64,000 bases of DNA from an uncultured Oscillospiraceae bacterium (GTDB taxonomy: Bacteria; Bacillota; Clostridia; Oscillospirales; Acutalibacteraceae), in contig UQAZ01000005.1 of NCBI GenBank assembly GCA_900539165.1, forward strand, positions 1 to 64,000, written 5' to 3'. The position numbers and the translations under genes were made by a program. A model generated the notes under the pieces. It did no database searches and was not told where the DNA came from. It saw nothing but the letters and a program-made list of their open reading frames with translations. Below are positions 7,341-15,819 of the stretch, in pieces. The stretch's first letter is position 1; each line of letters starts with the position of its first letter.

Positions 7341-9542
7341 ATGAACATTATCAAGCGTAACGGCTCGGAAGCAGTATTTGATTTGAACAAGATTATAGTA
7401 GCCGTTTCAAAGGCAAATCAGGCTTGTGAGAAAAAAGAGCTTTCGCAGGGACAGATTAACGACATAGCAGAATATGTAGAGTTCAAAATCGGCAAGGCAA
7501 ACCGTGCATTATCCGTTGAGGAAATTCAGGATATTGTCGAGGATCAGATTATGGCACAGGGTGCGTTTGAGGTTGCAAAGCGTTATGTTAAGTACCGTTA
7601 TACCCGTTCTCTCGTGCGTAAGGCTAATACTACGGATAACCAAATTCTTTCTCTTATTGAATGTAATAACGAGGAGGTTAAGCAGGAGAATTCAAATAAA
7701 AATCCTACCGTAAACTCTGTTCAGCGTGACTATATGGCAGGAGAGGTATCAAAGGATATTACAAAGAGAATTCTTCTCCCTCAGGATATTGTTGAGGCTC
7801 ATGAGAACGGCATTATCCATTTCCATGACGCCGATTATTTCGCACAGCATATGCACAACTGCGACCTTGTAAATCTTGAGGATATGCTCCAAAACGGCAC
7901 GGTAATTTCCGATACAATGATTGAAAAGCCGCACAGCTTCTCAACCGCTTGCAATATCGCAACTCAGATTATCGCACAGGTTGCTTCTTCTCAGTACGGC
8001 GGTCAGTCGATTTCGCTTACACATCTTGCTCCGTTTGTTCAAATCAGCAGGGAGAAAATTCGTAAGCAGGTAATCGATGAGGCTGTGGATTTCGGCAGTG
8101 AGCTTACGGAAGAAAAGATTGATAAGATTACCGAGCGCAGACTTCGTGACGAGGTGTCAAGAGGCGTGCAGACCATTCAGTATCAGGTAGTAACCCTGCT
8201 CACAACAAACGGTCAGGCTCCTTTTGTAACCGTGTTTATGTATCTTAACGAGGCTAAGAACGAGCAAGAAAAGAAGGACCTTGCCCTTATTATCGAGGAA
8301 ACACTCAAGCAGAGAATTCAGGGCGTAAAAAATGAAAGCGGTGTATGGGTAACACCTGCGTTTCCAAAGCTTATTTATGTTCTTGAGGACGATAATGTTG
8401 CAGACGATTCGGAGTATTTTTATCTTACGGAGCTTGCGGCAAAATGTACCGCAAAGCGTATGGTGCCTGACTATGTAAGCGAAAAGGTGATGCTTGAGCT
8501 TAAAGGCGATGTTTATACACCGATGGGATGTCGTTCGTTCCTTACTCCCGACAGATTTACCGAGGCAGGCGTGGGAAATATCGCAAGAGCAAAGAATTAT
8601 GTTGAGGGCAAGAGAAAGTATTACGGTAGATTTAATCAGGGTGTTGTTACCATTAACCTTGTTGATGTCGCTTGCACATCGGGCGGTGATATGACTAAGT
8701 TCTGGCAGATTTTTGACGAAAGACTTGAACTTTGCTACCGTGCGTTGATGTGCCGTCATAACAGATTAAAGGGTACTCTTTCAGACGCTGCTCCTATTTT
8801 ATGGCAACACGGTGCGCTTGCAAGACTTGATAAGGGAGAGCCTATCGACAGACTTCTTTACGACGGATATTCCACAATTTCTCTTGGATATGCAGGTCTT
8901 TATGAATGCACTAAGTATATGACCGGCAAATCGCATACCGACGAAAAAGGCGGAAAGGAATTTGCTCTTTCCGTAATGAGGCATATGAACGAGGCTTGTG
9001 ATAAGTGGAAGAAGGAGACAAATATTGACTTCTCTATCTACGGCACACCGCTTGAATCTACTACATATAAGTTTGCAAAATGCCTGCAAAAGAGATTTGG
9101 TATCATCAAGGGCGTAACCGATAAGAATTATATTACCAATTCATACCATGTTCATGTTGCTGAAAAGATTGACGCATTTACAAAGCTCAAGTTTGAGAGC
9201 GAATTTCAGGCTCTCTCACCGGGCGGCGCAATCTCTTATGTCGAAGTTCCGAATATGCAGGATAATATTCCTGCCGTGCTTCAGGTAATGCGCTTTATCT
9301 ATGATAATATTATGTACGCAGAGCTTAACACAAAGAGCGATTACTGCCAGTGCTGCGGCTATGACGGCGAGATAAAAATTGTTGAGGATGAGCATGGAAA
9401 GCTTATTTGGAGATGTCCTAACTGCGGAAACGAAGACCAAGACAAGATGAATGTTGCAAGAAGAACTTGCGGTTACATCGGCACTCAGTTCTGGAATCAG
9501 GGCAGAACCCAGGAAATTAAGGACAGAGTTTTGCACCTGTAA
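7341..9542 (+). CDS. nrdD: Anaerobic ribonucleoside-triphosphate reductase
   Basis: A 733-residue class III ribonucleotide reductase that makes dNTPs from NTPs without oxygen, using a glycyl radical. An ATP-cone regulatory domain occupies about residues 1-95 (start MNIIKRNGSEAVFDLNKI). The C-terminal zinc site is built from CQCC and CPNC pairs, and the radical site RTCGYIG carries Gly711. A GGGGAAAG site precedes the ATG. The upstream NrdR box and promoter indicate NrdR control. The activase gene nrdG is separate, at 3533-4063. Confidence 0.96.
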   Translation: MNIIKRNGSEAVFDLNKIIVAVSKANQACEKKELSQGQINDIAEYVEFKIGKANRALSVEEIQDIVEDQIMAQGAFEVAKRYVKYRYTRSLVRKANTTDNQILSLIECNNEEVKQENSNKNPTVNSVQRDYMAGEVSKDITKRILLPQDIVEAHENGIIHFHDADYFAQHMHNCDLVNLEDMLQNGTVISDTMIEKPHSFSTACNIATQIIAQVASSQYGGQSISLTHLAPFVQISREKIRKQVIDEAVDFGSELTEEKIDKITERRLRDEVSRGVQTIQYQVVTLLTTNGQAPFVTVFMYLNEAKNEQEKKDLALIIEETLKQRIQGVKNESGVWVTPAFPKLIYVLEDDNVADDSEYFYLTELAAKCTAKRMVPDYVSEKVMLELKGDVYTPMGCRSFLTPDRFTEAGVGNIARAKNYVEGKRKYYGRFNQGVVTINLVDVACTSGGDMTKFWQIFDERLELCYRALMCRHNRLKGTLSDAAPILWQHGALARLDKGEPIDRLLYDGYSTISLGYAGLYECTKYMTGKSHTDEKGGKEFALSVMRHMNEACDKWKKETNIDFSIYGTPLESTTYKFAKCLQKRFGIIKGVTDKNYITNSYHVHVAEKIDAFTKLKFESEFQALSPGGAISYVEVPNMQDNIPAVLQVMRFIYDNIMYAELNTKSDYCQCCGYDGEIKIVEDEHGKLIWRCPNCGNEDQDKMNVARRTCGYIGTQFWNQGRTQEIKDRVLHL

Positions 9543-9560
9543 TTTAATAACAAAACCAAA

Positions 9561-9592
9561 CGGCTTGAGTATTGCACCCGAGCCGTTTTTTT
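9561..9592 (+). terminator. nrdD terminator
   Basis: CGGCTTGAG pairs with the CCCGAGCCG arm (one wobble, one mismatch), followed by seven T. It belongs to a family of very similar hairpins in this window (see 11914 and 18851). Confidence 0.8.
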
Positions 9593-9794
9593 GCGGAAAT
9601 TTATAATATAAAGCACAATTTTTTTAATCGTCACATTTTGATGTCAAGGGATAAAATTAAATTTTTTGCATAGATTTTGACATTTTTTGTCGTTTTTATA
9701 GCACATTTTTACATTTCGCTTGATTTTATATATGAATTTGATATTATAAAAACAAATATTGTAGTGAAAGTTGTAGCATAAGGGCAACACAATA

Positions 9795-9811
9795 GAGCCG
9801 TCCCCTCGTGT
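9795..9811. repeat. Left inverted repeat of a 2-kb cassette
   Basis: GAGCCGTCCCCTCGTGT is the reverse complement, with two mismatches in 17, of the right repeat at 11810-11826. The motif resembles the GGGGACGGTTC-type repeats often associated with REP/Y1-transposase elements in clostridia; that link is from memory, not a search. Positions 9786-9790 (ACAC with preceding A) can pair with the GTGT end, forming a REP-like hairpin. The rest of 9593-9932 is A+T-rich spacer containing a 32-codon ATG frame (9849-9947) of doubtful reality. Confidence 0.6.
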
Positions 9812-9932
9812 ATTTGATACCTGTACAGGATTCAAAAGGCTTTATCAATGAGGTACATAAAAGAATTGATTATTAGTCAAAAGAAAATGCTGAAAATGAT
9901 GCCTATAATTGGTATTTGTAGAGGTGATTACT

Positions 9933-10223
9933 TTGAAACAATATAAAGATAAAGATTTGCAAATTTTTTTATTGTTCTTTAGCACTTTTACCAGTGTGTT
10001 AGGAACTGCCGTTACGGACTTTGGAAAAAATTACTGGCATACTGCCGCAGGAGAATCAGGTCTAATTTTAATTGTCTTTTCTTTTTTGATATTACCGATA
10101 TTCAGTAAAGGATTAAGAAAAACCTTTTGGACAAAAAAGGGTATATTGATTATGCTTGTTGCAATAGTAATTAATCTTCCTTTTGCAATTATTTCACTTT
10201 ACAACAGAAATATATTTTTTTGA
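9933..10223 (+). CDS. Unknown small membrane protein (cassette gene 1)
   Basis: A 96-residue protein with about three membrane helices and no recognised family. I place the start at TTG 9933 because GAGGTG lies 6 nt upstream; in-frame TTG at 9909 has no ribosome binding site. It is the first of three unknown membrane-protein genes in the inverted-repeat-bounded A+T-rich cassette, 50 nt before the next gene. Confidence 0.6.
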   Translation: MKQYKDKDLQIFLLFFSTFTSVLGTAVTDFGKNYWHTAAGESGLILIVFSFLILPIFSKGLRKTFWTKKGILIMLVAIVINLPFAIISLYNRNIFF

Positions 10224-10273
10224 AAATGCAAAATGCTTTTGTTTTCTATCATATTAAAATTCAAGGAGATTAG

Positions 10274-11194
10274 ATGGAACTGTATACTAAAGAAATAATC
10301 GGTGTTGTATTCTTTGCACTAAGATTTATTTTTTCAACAACAGTGGCTGTTGCTAATAAAAGTACAAAACCCGGACGGTTTATTATAATCTTGCTTTTGT
10401 ATTTATTTCCATTGATTACAAGCGTTTGCCTGATTGTTAAAAATAAGGACAATGTAAAATTTGTTTACACAACAGTAATTTCATATCTGCTGTTTGTGAT
10501 TTGTATGATGATTGCACTATCTGTCGGTTGGTTCGTAAACAATGGGACACATGCAAGATATTATGATTCGCAAGGCAAAACCAATACATATATGTTTGAT
10601 GTGGATTATTACGACAGAGAAGGTAACGCTTACAGTTATAAATTTGAAAAATCGGGTTATGACAAACTCTATATTAATGATACCGATGAATATTTAGTGG
10701 TGGATTTATGCTTCGTTGATGAAGACGGATATTTGGTGTATGACGATGATTGCTCTATTGTTGCAAAGAGTAAAAATTGTTGTATGGATACCGACGGTAA
10801 AATATATATTCCTCTTTGTGACGCCGAATATGATAAGGACGGAAATATTATTAAAGAGTATTCTATATATCAACTTCATTATGACAGATTCGGCAATGCT
10901 TATCCGTACGAAAGAGTGCCTGTATATGACAGGAACAAAAATAAATATTTTTACACTTTTGATTCGTCATTACAGCAAGGATTTTATACCGATGTGAAAT
11001 CTAAAAAATCATATGATAACACATATTCCTTTGTTGATGAAAACGGCTATTTTGTTTATGACGAAAATAAAGAATTTAAGCGAATAGATAACAGCAGCGA
11101 TGTTATGGAGTATGTGTCACCCGACGGAGAGCATTACTTTTTCGCTTCGAGCGTATCTTGGAACAGTGACGGAAATTTGCAATATTTTCGTTAG
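10274..11194 (+). CDS. Unknown membrane protein with duplicated acidic repeat (cassette gene 2)
   Basis: A 306-residue protein with three predicted helices (about 7-27, 36-54 and 64-88) and a soluble, Tyr/Asp-rich region of about 215 residues. That region carries an internal duplication: 112-159 and 218-265 share a Y-D-R-x-x-N-x-Y-x-Y start and an F-V-D-E-[DN]-G-Y-x-V-Y-D end; a partial third copy lies near 202-212. The pattern is like YD/WG-type repeats but I recognise no family. AAGGAG precedes the ATG. Base composition is visibly poorer in G+C than flanking chromosomal genes, suggesting transfer. Confidence 0.7.
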   Translation: MELYTKEIIGVVFFALRFIFSTTVAVANKSTKPGRFIIILLLYLFPLITSVCLIVKNKDNVKFVYTTVISYLLFVICMMIALSVGWFVNNGTHARYYDSQGKTNTYMFDVDYYDREGNAYSYKFEKSGYDKLYINDTDEYLVVDLCFVDEDGYLVYDDDCSIVAKSKNCCMDTDGKIYIPLCDAEYDKDGNIIKEYSIYQLHYDRFGNAYPYERVPVYDRNKNKYFYTFDSSLQQGFYTDVKSKKSYDNTYSFVDENGYFVYDENKEFKRIDNSSDVMEYVSPDGEHYFFASSVSWNSDGNLQYFR

Positions 11195-11246
11195 AAATAA
11201 TAGCCCTGTAATTGAAAACAAGTTTTTTGTATAAGAAAGGTTAATT

Positions 11247-11810
11247 ATGGAAAAATATAAATTTTCTTATGGAAATAAAATAAATTTTTTCAAGGTAAAA
11301 TTTGTAAAATTCTGTTGCGTAATTTCATGTATGTTCTTTTATTTTTGGATTTGGGCTCGCATGATAGGGTATTCGGAGTATTTATTTAGGGATAATGATA
11401 TAGCATTGAAAGTTACTATGGGTCCAATTATTCTTTCATATGGATTTTTATTGATTTATTTATTGATTGAAGCTTTAGCTCCGCAAATGGTCTATGTATA
11501 TTCTGAACATATAAAAATTAAACGATATGGTTTTAATATTCGATACATATTTAACGGCTTTACCGATAAGATATATCTTTACGATATTGTGAGTTGTGAA
11601 AAATATTACGGCGCAAGAGACGAACATTTTTTGTATAAAAAAACAAATTTGTATTTTGATTGGGATGATCTGGTTGAAATCAGATACGGAAAACTGGGAG
11701 TAAAGGATAAATATATCTATATCCCGATTAAAAATGCAGATGAATTTGTTTATCAGGTTAATTGTTTGTTGAAATCAAGTTCTATTAAAACGGGCGGAAT
11801 ACAAGAGTAA
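11247..11810 (+). CDS. Unknown membrane protein with possible PH-like domain (cassette gene 3)
   Basis: A 187-residue protein with two helices (about 22-42 and 57-78) followed by a roughly 100-residue cytosolic part. The pattern of beta strands ending in an amphipathic helix (IKNADEFVYQVNCLLK) is reminiscent of bacterial PH-like domains; this is a weak resemblance. AGAAAGG precedes the ATG. Its stop codon abuts the right inverted repeat, the last A being shared. Confidence 0.65.
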   Translation: MEKYKFSYGNKINFFKVKFVKFCCVISCMFFYFWIWARMIGYSEYLFRDNDIALKVTMGPIILSYGFLLIYLLIEALAPQMVYVYSEHIKIKRYGFNIRYIFNGFTDKIYLYDIVSCEKYYGARDEHFLYKKTNLYFDWDDLVEIRYGKLGVKDKYIYIPIKNADEFVYQVNCLLKSSSIKTGGIQE

Positions 11811-11826
11811 CACAAGGGGACGGTTC
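11810..11826. repeat. Right inverted repeat of the cassette
   Basis: ACACAAGGGGACGGTTC matches the reverse complement of 9795-9811 at 15 of 17 positions. Together they enclose 2.0 kb with three unknown genes and no transposase. Confidence 0.6.
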
Positions 11827-11913
11827 ATTTTTATATAATTTTCTAATGTGAAAAATATTCACATCCTTTTTTCGACAGATTTTTTAATTGTATAATATTA
11901 CTTTACGAACAGC

Positions 11914-11947
11914 AAAACGGCTCGGGGAATAACCCCAAGCCGTTTTT
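11914..11947. terminator. Bidirectional terminator
   Basis: ACGGCTCGGGG pairs with CCCCAAGCCGT around a short loop, flanked by A and T runs. It stands between the cassette and the glycosyltransferase remnant and belongs to the repeated CGGCTCGGG hairpin family. Confidence 0.8.
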
Positions 11948-11955
11948 GTTTATGC

Positions 11956-12099
11956 TTATTTAAGCAGTTTTCTTGCTATTCGTCTGAGAAGTGACGGTTT
12001 TTTGTAGAAGGTTTGGTTTGCCTTGAGTTTAACCGTATTATAAATCGGCACAATAACGCTTACCTTAAAGGATTGCGCCTTATCAACTGCTTGTGACAT
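11956..12099 (-). pseudogene. Internally deleted family 2 glycosyltransferase remnant
   Basis: The 47-residue product begins MSQAVDKAQSFKVSVIVPIY and then NT, the unmistakable nucleotide-binding N-terminus of GT2 glycosyltransferases (V-S-V-I-[VI]-P-x-Y-N). It then passes directly into a basic tail ending LLRRIARKLLK-stop, typical of GT2 C-termini. About 250-300 residues, including the DxD region, are missing, yet the frame stays open and a GGAG site stands 8 nt upstream of the ATG. An in-frame deletion between the two ends is the simplest explanation. The remaining peptide cannot be an active transferase. Confidence 0.65.
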
Positions 12100-12277
12100 A
12101 TAAAATACTCCATCATAAATAATAAGTTTAATTCATTATATAACAGCAAAAAAAGTGTCAAAATTCGGTATATTTTTCAAAGTAAAATTTTTAATTACTT
12201 TTTTGTAAAATGTGCATATTGTTATATATCGGTATATATGATAAATTATTATTATAAATTATTAGGAAGTGGTGCTT

Positions 12278-15200
12278 GTGAAAAGAACTTTATCAATAAT
12301 TTTGGCTGTTATTATGATTATGACGGCTGTGCCGTTTTCGGCTTATGCCCAAGAGGAGCATACGCACTCGCTTGTTGAGGCTGAGACGGAGGATAAAACT
12401 GCGTCGTATACATATTGCGACAGCGATTCTCCTCAGAGCAAGGCTGTCGGCGTGCAGGAGAAAAACGCTTATGCGAGGGTGAATGTGGCAAAGGAGCTTT
12501 ATCCCGAGTCGGAGCATCCTTATTCAAATTATGCAAAGCAGAATTACACCTTTGAGTATCCGTCTGCCGTTTCGCTGACTGTTACATTTTCTGACAAAAC
12601 GCTGACTGAGGACGAGTATGACCTGATTTATGTATACAACAGCGAAAATAAGGTAATTGGCACATATTCGGGCAATGAGCTTGCAGGCAAGACGATTACC
12701 ATTGACGGCTCTATGTTCAGGCTCAGACTTTGGACTGACCGTTCAAAGACATTTTACGGTTTTAGCATAGATAATATTGAGGCACAGGTTGTGCTTAATT
12801 CATATGATACCGACTGCGACAGACAGGAAATTAAGGATTCGTCAATGTATCCCGACACGGTACACGATTACAATAACAGCACGGACGAAACCTATCACTA
12901 TGTAAATGCAAGAGCAAGCTCGTTAGAATTGCTTTTCTCTAATAGCACAAAGACCGAAAAGGATTTTGACATCATAACCATATATGACGGCTATGGTAAC
13001 GAAGTCGGAAGCTACTCGGGAGACGAACTTTCGGGGGCAAAAGTAGACATTGACGGACCGTCGTTTTCTGTCCGCTTTAAGACCGACCACTCTAAAACTT
13101 TTTACGGCTACTCGCTTAAATCAATAACTGCAAATATTGAGCGTGATGTGCAGGAAGATTTTACTTATCCTCGTTCAGCGCATCCCTATGAAAACAATGC
13201 TGACCAAACGGAAAAATATACTTATCCCGACAAAAACGCAACGGCTTTGGCTGTCACATTTTCACCATCGTGCAGAACAGAGGAAAAGTATGATGTGGTA
13301 AGCGTTTACGATGGATTCGGCAAAAAAGTCGGTGCGTATTCCGGCAGAGAATTGGCAGGGCAAACAGTCATTCTTGACGGTAATTCCTTTAGCGTTAATT
13401 TCAAAACCGACCGTTCAAAAGCATATTTCGGATATGCAGTAACAGATGTCAAGCCGTTTTATGCAGACAGCAGCGCTTCGCAGTATCTTGAAACGGCTCA
13501 CCCGTATTCTAATTATCAGGACAGCGAATATTCATATACCTCGCCGGACGAGTCGGCAACCTCTCTGAGAGTAAGATTTTCGTCAAAATGTATGACAGAG
13601 GAAGAATATGATGTAATAGAGCTTTATGACGGATACGGTAAATTGGCAGGCTCGTATTCGGGTACACAGCTTGCCGATAAGACAGTTACCGTTGCGGGCA
13701 ATTCCTTTAAGATTAGATTCCAGTCTGACCGTTCAAAAACATTTTATGGCTTTAAGGTGGTCAGCGTTGTTCCGATTACTCAAAACACAACGGAATCGCA
13801 AAGTATTGCTTTTCCCGAATCCAATCATCCGTATGAAAACTATGCCGATGAAATGTTTAGGTACAAAAGCCCTAATCCGCTTTGTCGCTCATTAAATGTA
13901 AAGTTTTCGTCAAAGACTTATACGGAAAAGAATTATGACTTTATCACAATTACCGATTCAAGGGATAATGTTGTTGGTAAATATTCGGGTGATGAGCTTG
14001 CAGGCAGAACGGTAAGAATAAATGACAATGAATTTAGAATTACTCTTACGAGTGAGTATTCAAGAAGCTATTACGGCTTTAGTATTGATTCTGTAGAGTC
14101 GGTGCTTTCCACGGATTACTATGAAAAAACCGAAAAAGAACATAGTTATGCACTTGTGAAAAACGAAAGTGCAGGACTTCACAGAAACGGCGTAAAGGTT
14201 TATACCTGCCGTAACTGCGGTGACACATACACCGAGGAAGAGCCGTCATATGTGTTTGACGGAGAATTGAGATATTCGCTTTCATATTACAACGCGATTT
14301 ATGACGGCAGCGAGCATTATCCGTCTCTTATGATAACTAAGAAGGACGGAGAGGTTTTGACAGAAGGAACAGACTATGATATTGAGTATTCGGGTAACGG
14401 CGCTGATGTCGGCAGATATTATGTTGCTGTCAGCCTGAAAAACGGATATATCGGCAAGAAGTCTATTGAGTTTACGGTTAGACCTAAGGGTGTCAGTTCA
14501 TTTACTCTGTCGCAGGAGCTTGGCGGATTTAGAGCCGTGTGGAAAACTCAGACGGACAATACCACGGGCTATGAGGTGGAGTATTCACAAAACAGTAATT
14601 TCAGCTCGGCTAAAACCGTAGACGAGAGCAAAAATACTTATTATGCAAGACGGATTACAGGCTTGCCGAGAAACAAGACTTATTATGTAAGACTTCGCAC
14701 TTACAAGCTTTGCTCAGACGGAATGAAAATCTATTCGGATTACACCTCTGCAAAGACGGTTGTTACAGGTGATTGTCTGTCGCTTAACGAGCGTGCCGCA
14801 AAGGCTGCGTTCAGTCATTCCAATGTAAGGCAGGAGGTGTTTGGATACAGCTATCAGGGCAGACCGCTTGAGGCGTATATCATCACACCGCTTAACGGAA
14901 AATATAAAAAGACATATTACTTGAATTTTGCGATACACGGCTTTGAGGGCGATTCTTATCGTGACGGAAAGTATCTTGTTGCAGAGGGAAATTCGGTGGT
15001 TGAGTATTATGCCGATCACCCCGAGGAACTTAAAAATATGCGGCTGATTGTGATTCCGTGCCTTAATCCCGACGGTGTAATTGCCGGAGTTAATGAGCTT
15101 TATACCGGCAACAGCGCATTTGGCAGAAATGCCGCAAATCATGTTGACCTTAATCGTGACTTCAACACCTTTAACGGCTACGAGTCCCGTGCAATCAGGT

Positions 15201-15475
15201 CACTTATGGCAAAGTATAATCCGGATATTTTATGTGATTTCCACGGCTGGCTTAACACCTCAATAGGTACGCCGGCAATGACAAATATCTTTTCGGATAC
15301 GCTCGGCTTGAGCAGAAAACAGCCTAATCAGTACGGAGACAGATACGGTTATTTAATCGGCTATTCCTATAAAACCTACGGTGCGGCAAGTTTGCTTGTA
15401 GAATACAAAAACACAAGCATAAACCACAATGCAACCGTCAGGGCTATATCTAAGACAATCGCTTATTATAATTAA
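12278..15475 (+). CDS. Secreted multi-domain M14 zinc carboxypeptidase with five CUB-like repeats
   Basis: A 1065-residue secreted enzyme. Residue numbers here count from an in-frame GTG 9 nt upstream. Signal peptide about 5-27; five beta-rich repeats of about 95 residues at 78-172, 193-290, 299-395, 406-502 and 514-611, each with HPY, YDxI-x-x-Y and KTFYGF-like blocks (CUB-like). A small CxxC segment follows at 647-650, then an Fn3-like region about 740-834. The M14 peptidase domain about 850-1068 has zinc ligands His890 and Glu893 (HGFE) and His992, Arg963 in LNRD, and catalytic Glu1045 in LVEY. All catalytic residues are present. Start is GTG 12278 with AGGAAG upstream. It may trim peptidoglycan stems or host peptides; the repeats probably bind glycan or protein. 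Confidence 0.85.
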   Translation: MKRTLSIILAVIMIMTAVPFSAYAQEEHTHSLVEAETEDKTASYTYCDSDSPQSKAVGVQEKNAYARVNVAKELYPESEHPYSNYAKQNYTFEYPSAVSLTVTFSDKTLTEDEYDLIYVYNSENKVIGTYSGNELAGKTITIDGSMFRLRLWTDRSKTFYGFSIDNIEAQVVLNSYDTDCDRQEIKDSSMYPDTVHDYNNSTDETYHYVNARASSLELLFSNSTKTEKDFDIITIYDGYGNEVGSYSGDELSGAKVDIDGPSFSVRFKTDHSKTFYGYSLKSITANIERDVQEDFTYPRSAHPYENNADQTEKYTYPDKNATALAVTFSPSCRTEEKYDVVSVYDGFGKKVGAYSGRELAGQTVILDGNSFSVNFKTDRSKAYFGYAVTDVKPFYADSSASQYLETAHPYSNYQDSEYSYTSPDESATSLRVRFSSKCMTEEEYDVIELYDGYGKLAGSYSGTQLADKTVTVAGNSFKIRFQSDRSKTFYGFKVVSVVPITQNTTESQSIAFPESNHPYENYADEMFRYKSPNPLCRSLNVKFSSKTYTEKNYDFITITDSRDNVVGKYSGDELAGRTVRINDNEFRITLTSEYSRSYYGFSIDSVESVLSTDYYEKTEKEHSYALVKNESAGLHRNGVKVYTCRNCGDTYTEEEPSYVFDGELRYSLSYYNAIYDGSEHYPSLMITKKDGEVLTEGTDYDIEYSGNGADVGRYYVAVSLKNGYIGKKSIEFTVRPKGVSSFTLSQELGGFRAVWKTQTDNTTGYEVEYSQNSNFSSAKTVDESKNTYYARRITGLPRNKTYYVRLRTYKLCSDGMKIYSDYTSAKTVVTGDCLSLNERAAKAAFSHSNVRQEVFGYSYQGRPLEAYIITPLNGKYKKTYYLNFAIHGFEGDSYRDGKYLVAEGNSVVEYYADHPEELKNMRLIVIPCLNPDGVIAGVNELYTGNSAFGRNAANHVDLNRDFNTFNGYESRAIRSLMAKYNPDILCDFHGWLNTSIGTPAMTNIFSDTLGLSRKQPNQYGDRYGYLIGYSYKTYGAASLLVEYKNTSINHNATVRAISKTIAYYN

Positions 15476-15485
15476 CAATTTGTTG

Positions 15486-15514
15486 TTGAATTGATGCTGA
15501 AATGATTGTATAAT
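15486..15514 (+). promoter_or_regulatory. Promoter for the TSCPD-glycosidase-lepB operon
   Basis: TTGAAT and TATAAT separated by 17 bp, 35 nt before the 15549 start. Confidence 0.7.
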
Positions 15515-15548
15515 AAAGTTTGAGATAATTATATGAGATGAGGATAAT

Positions 15549-15806
15549 ATGAAAAGGATTTATAGCACAAGAGGCACTTGCTCAAGACAGATAATTATTG
15601 AAATTAACGATGACCAAACAATCGGCAATGTTGAGTTTATCGGCGGATGTAGCGGTAACCTCAAAGGAATTTCCGCTTTGGTAAAGGGCAAAAAGCCGGA
15701 CGAGATTATTTCTGCTCTTAAAGGCATTAATTGTAATTATAAAGGTACATCCTGTCCTGACCAGCTTGCAAGAGCGCTCGAAGAAATTAAAGAGGAACTC
15801 AACTGA
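15549..15806 (+). CDS. TSCPD-domain protein (TIGR03905-like)
   Basis: An 85-residue protein with the defining TSCPD sequence at residues 71-75 and conserved cysteines in GTCS, GGCSGN and INCNY. The domain also occurs at the C-terminus of class II ribonucleotide reductases; free-standing copies have no established function, though metal or nucleotide-related roles are suspected. It heads a tight operon, 13 nt before the glycosidase. Confidence 0.85.
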   Translation: MKRIYSTRGTCSRQIIIEINDDQTIGNVEFIGGCSGNLKGISALVKGKKPDEIISALKGINCNYKGTSCPDQLARALEEIKEELN

Positions 15807-15819
15807 TTAAGGAGAAATT

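Noticed and set aside
8157..8759. 200-codon minus-strand open frame inside nrdD
   Set aside because: Fully within nrdD and without start signals or homology.
9849..9947. Short frame with PIIGICRG, like glutamine amidotransferases
   Set aside because: Only 32 codons, motif match is short and the rest does not fit; it overlaps the better-supported TTG start at 9933.
12269..12277. Upstream GTG (12269) as start of the carboxypeptidase
   Set aside because: It overlaps the AGGAAG ribosome binding site; GTG 12278 has proper spacing.
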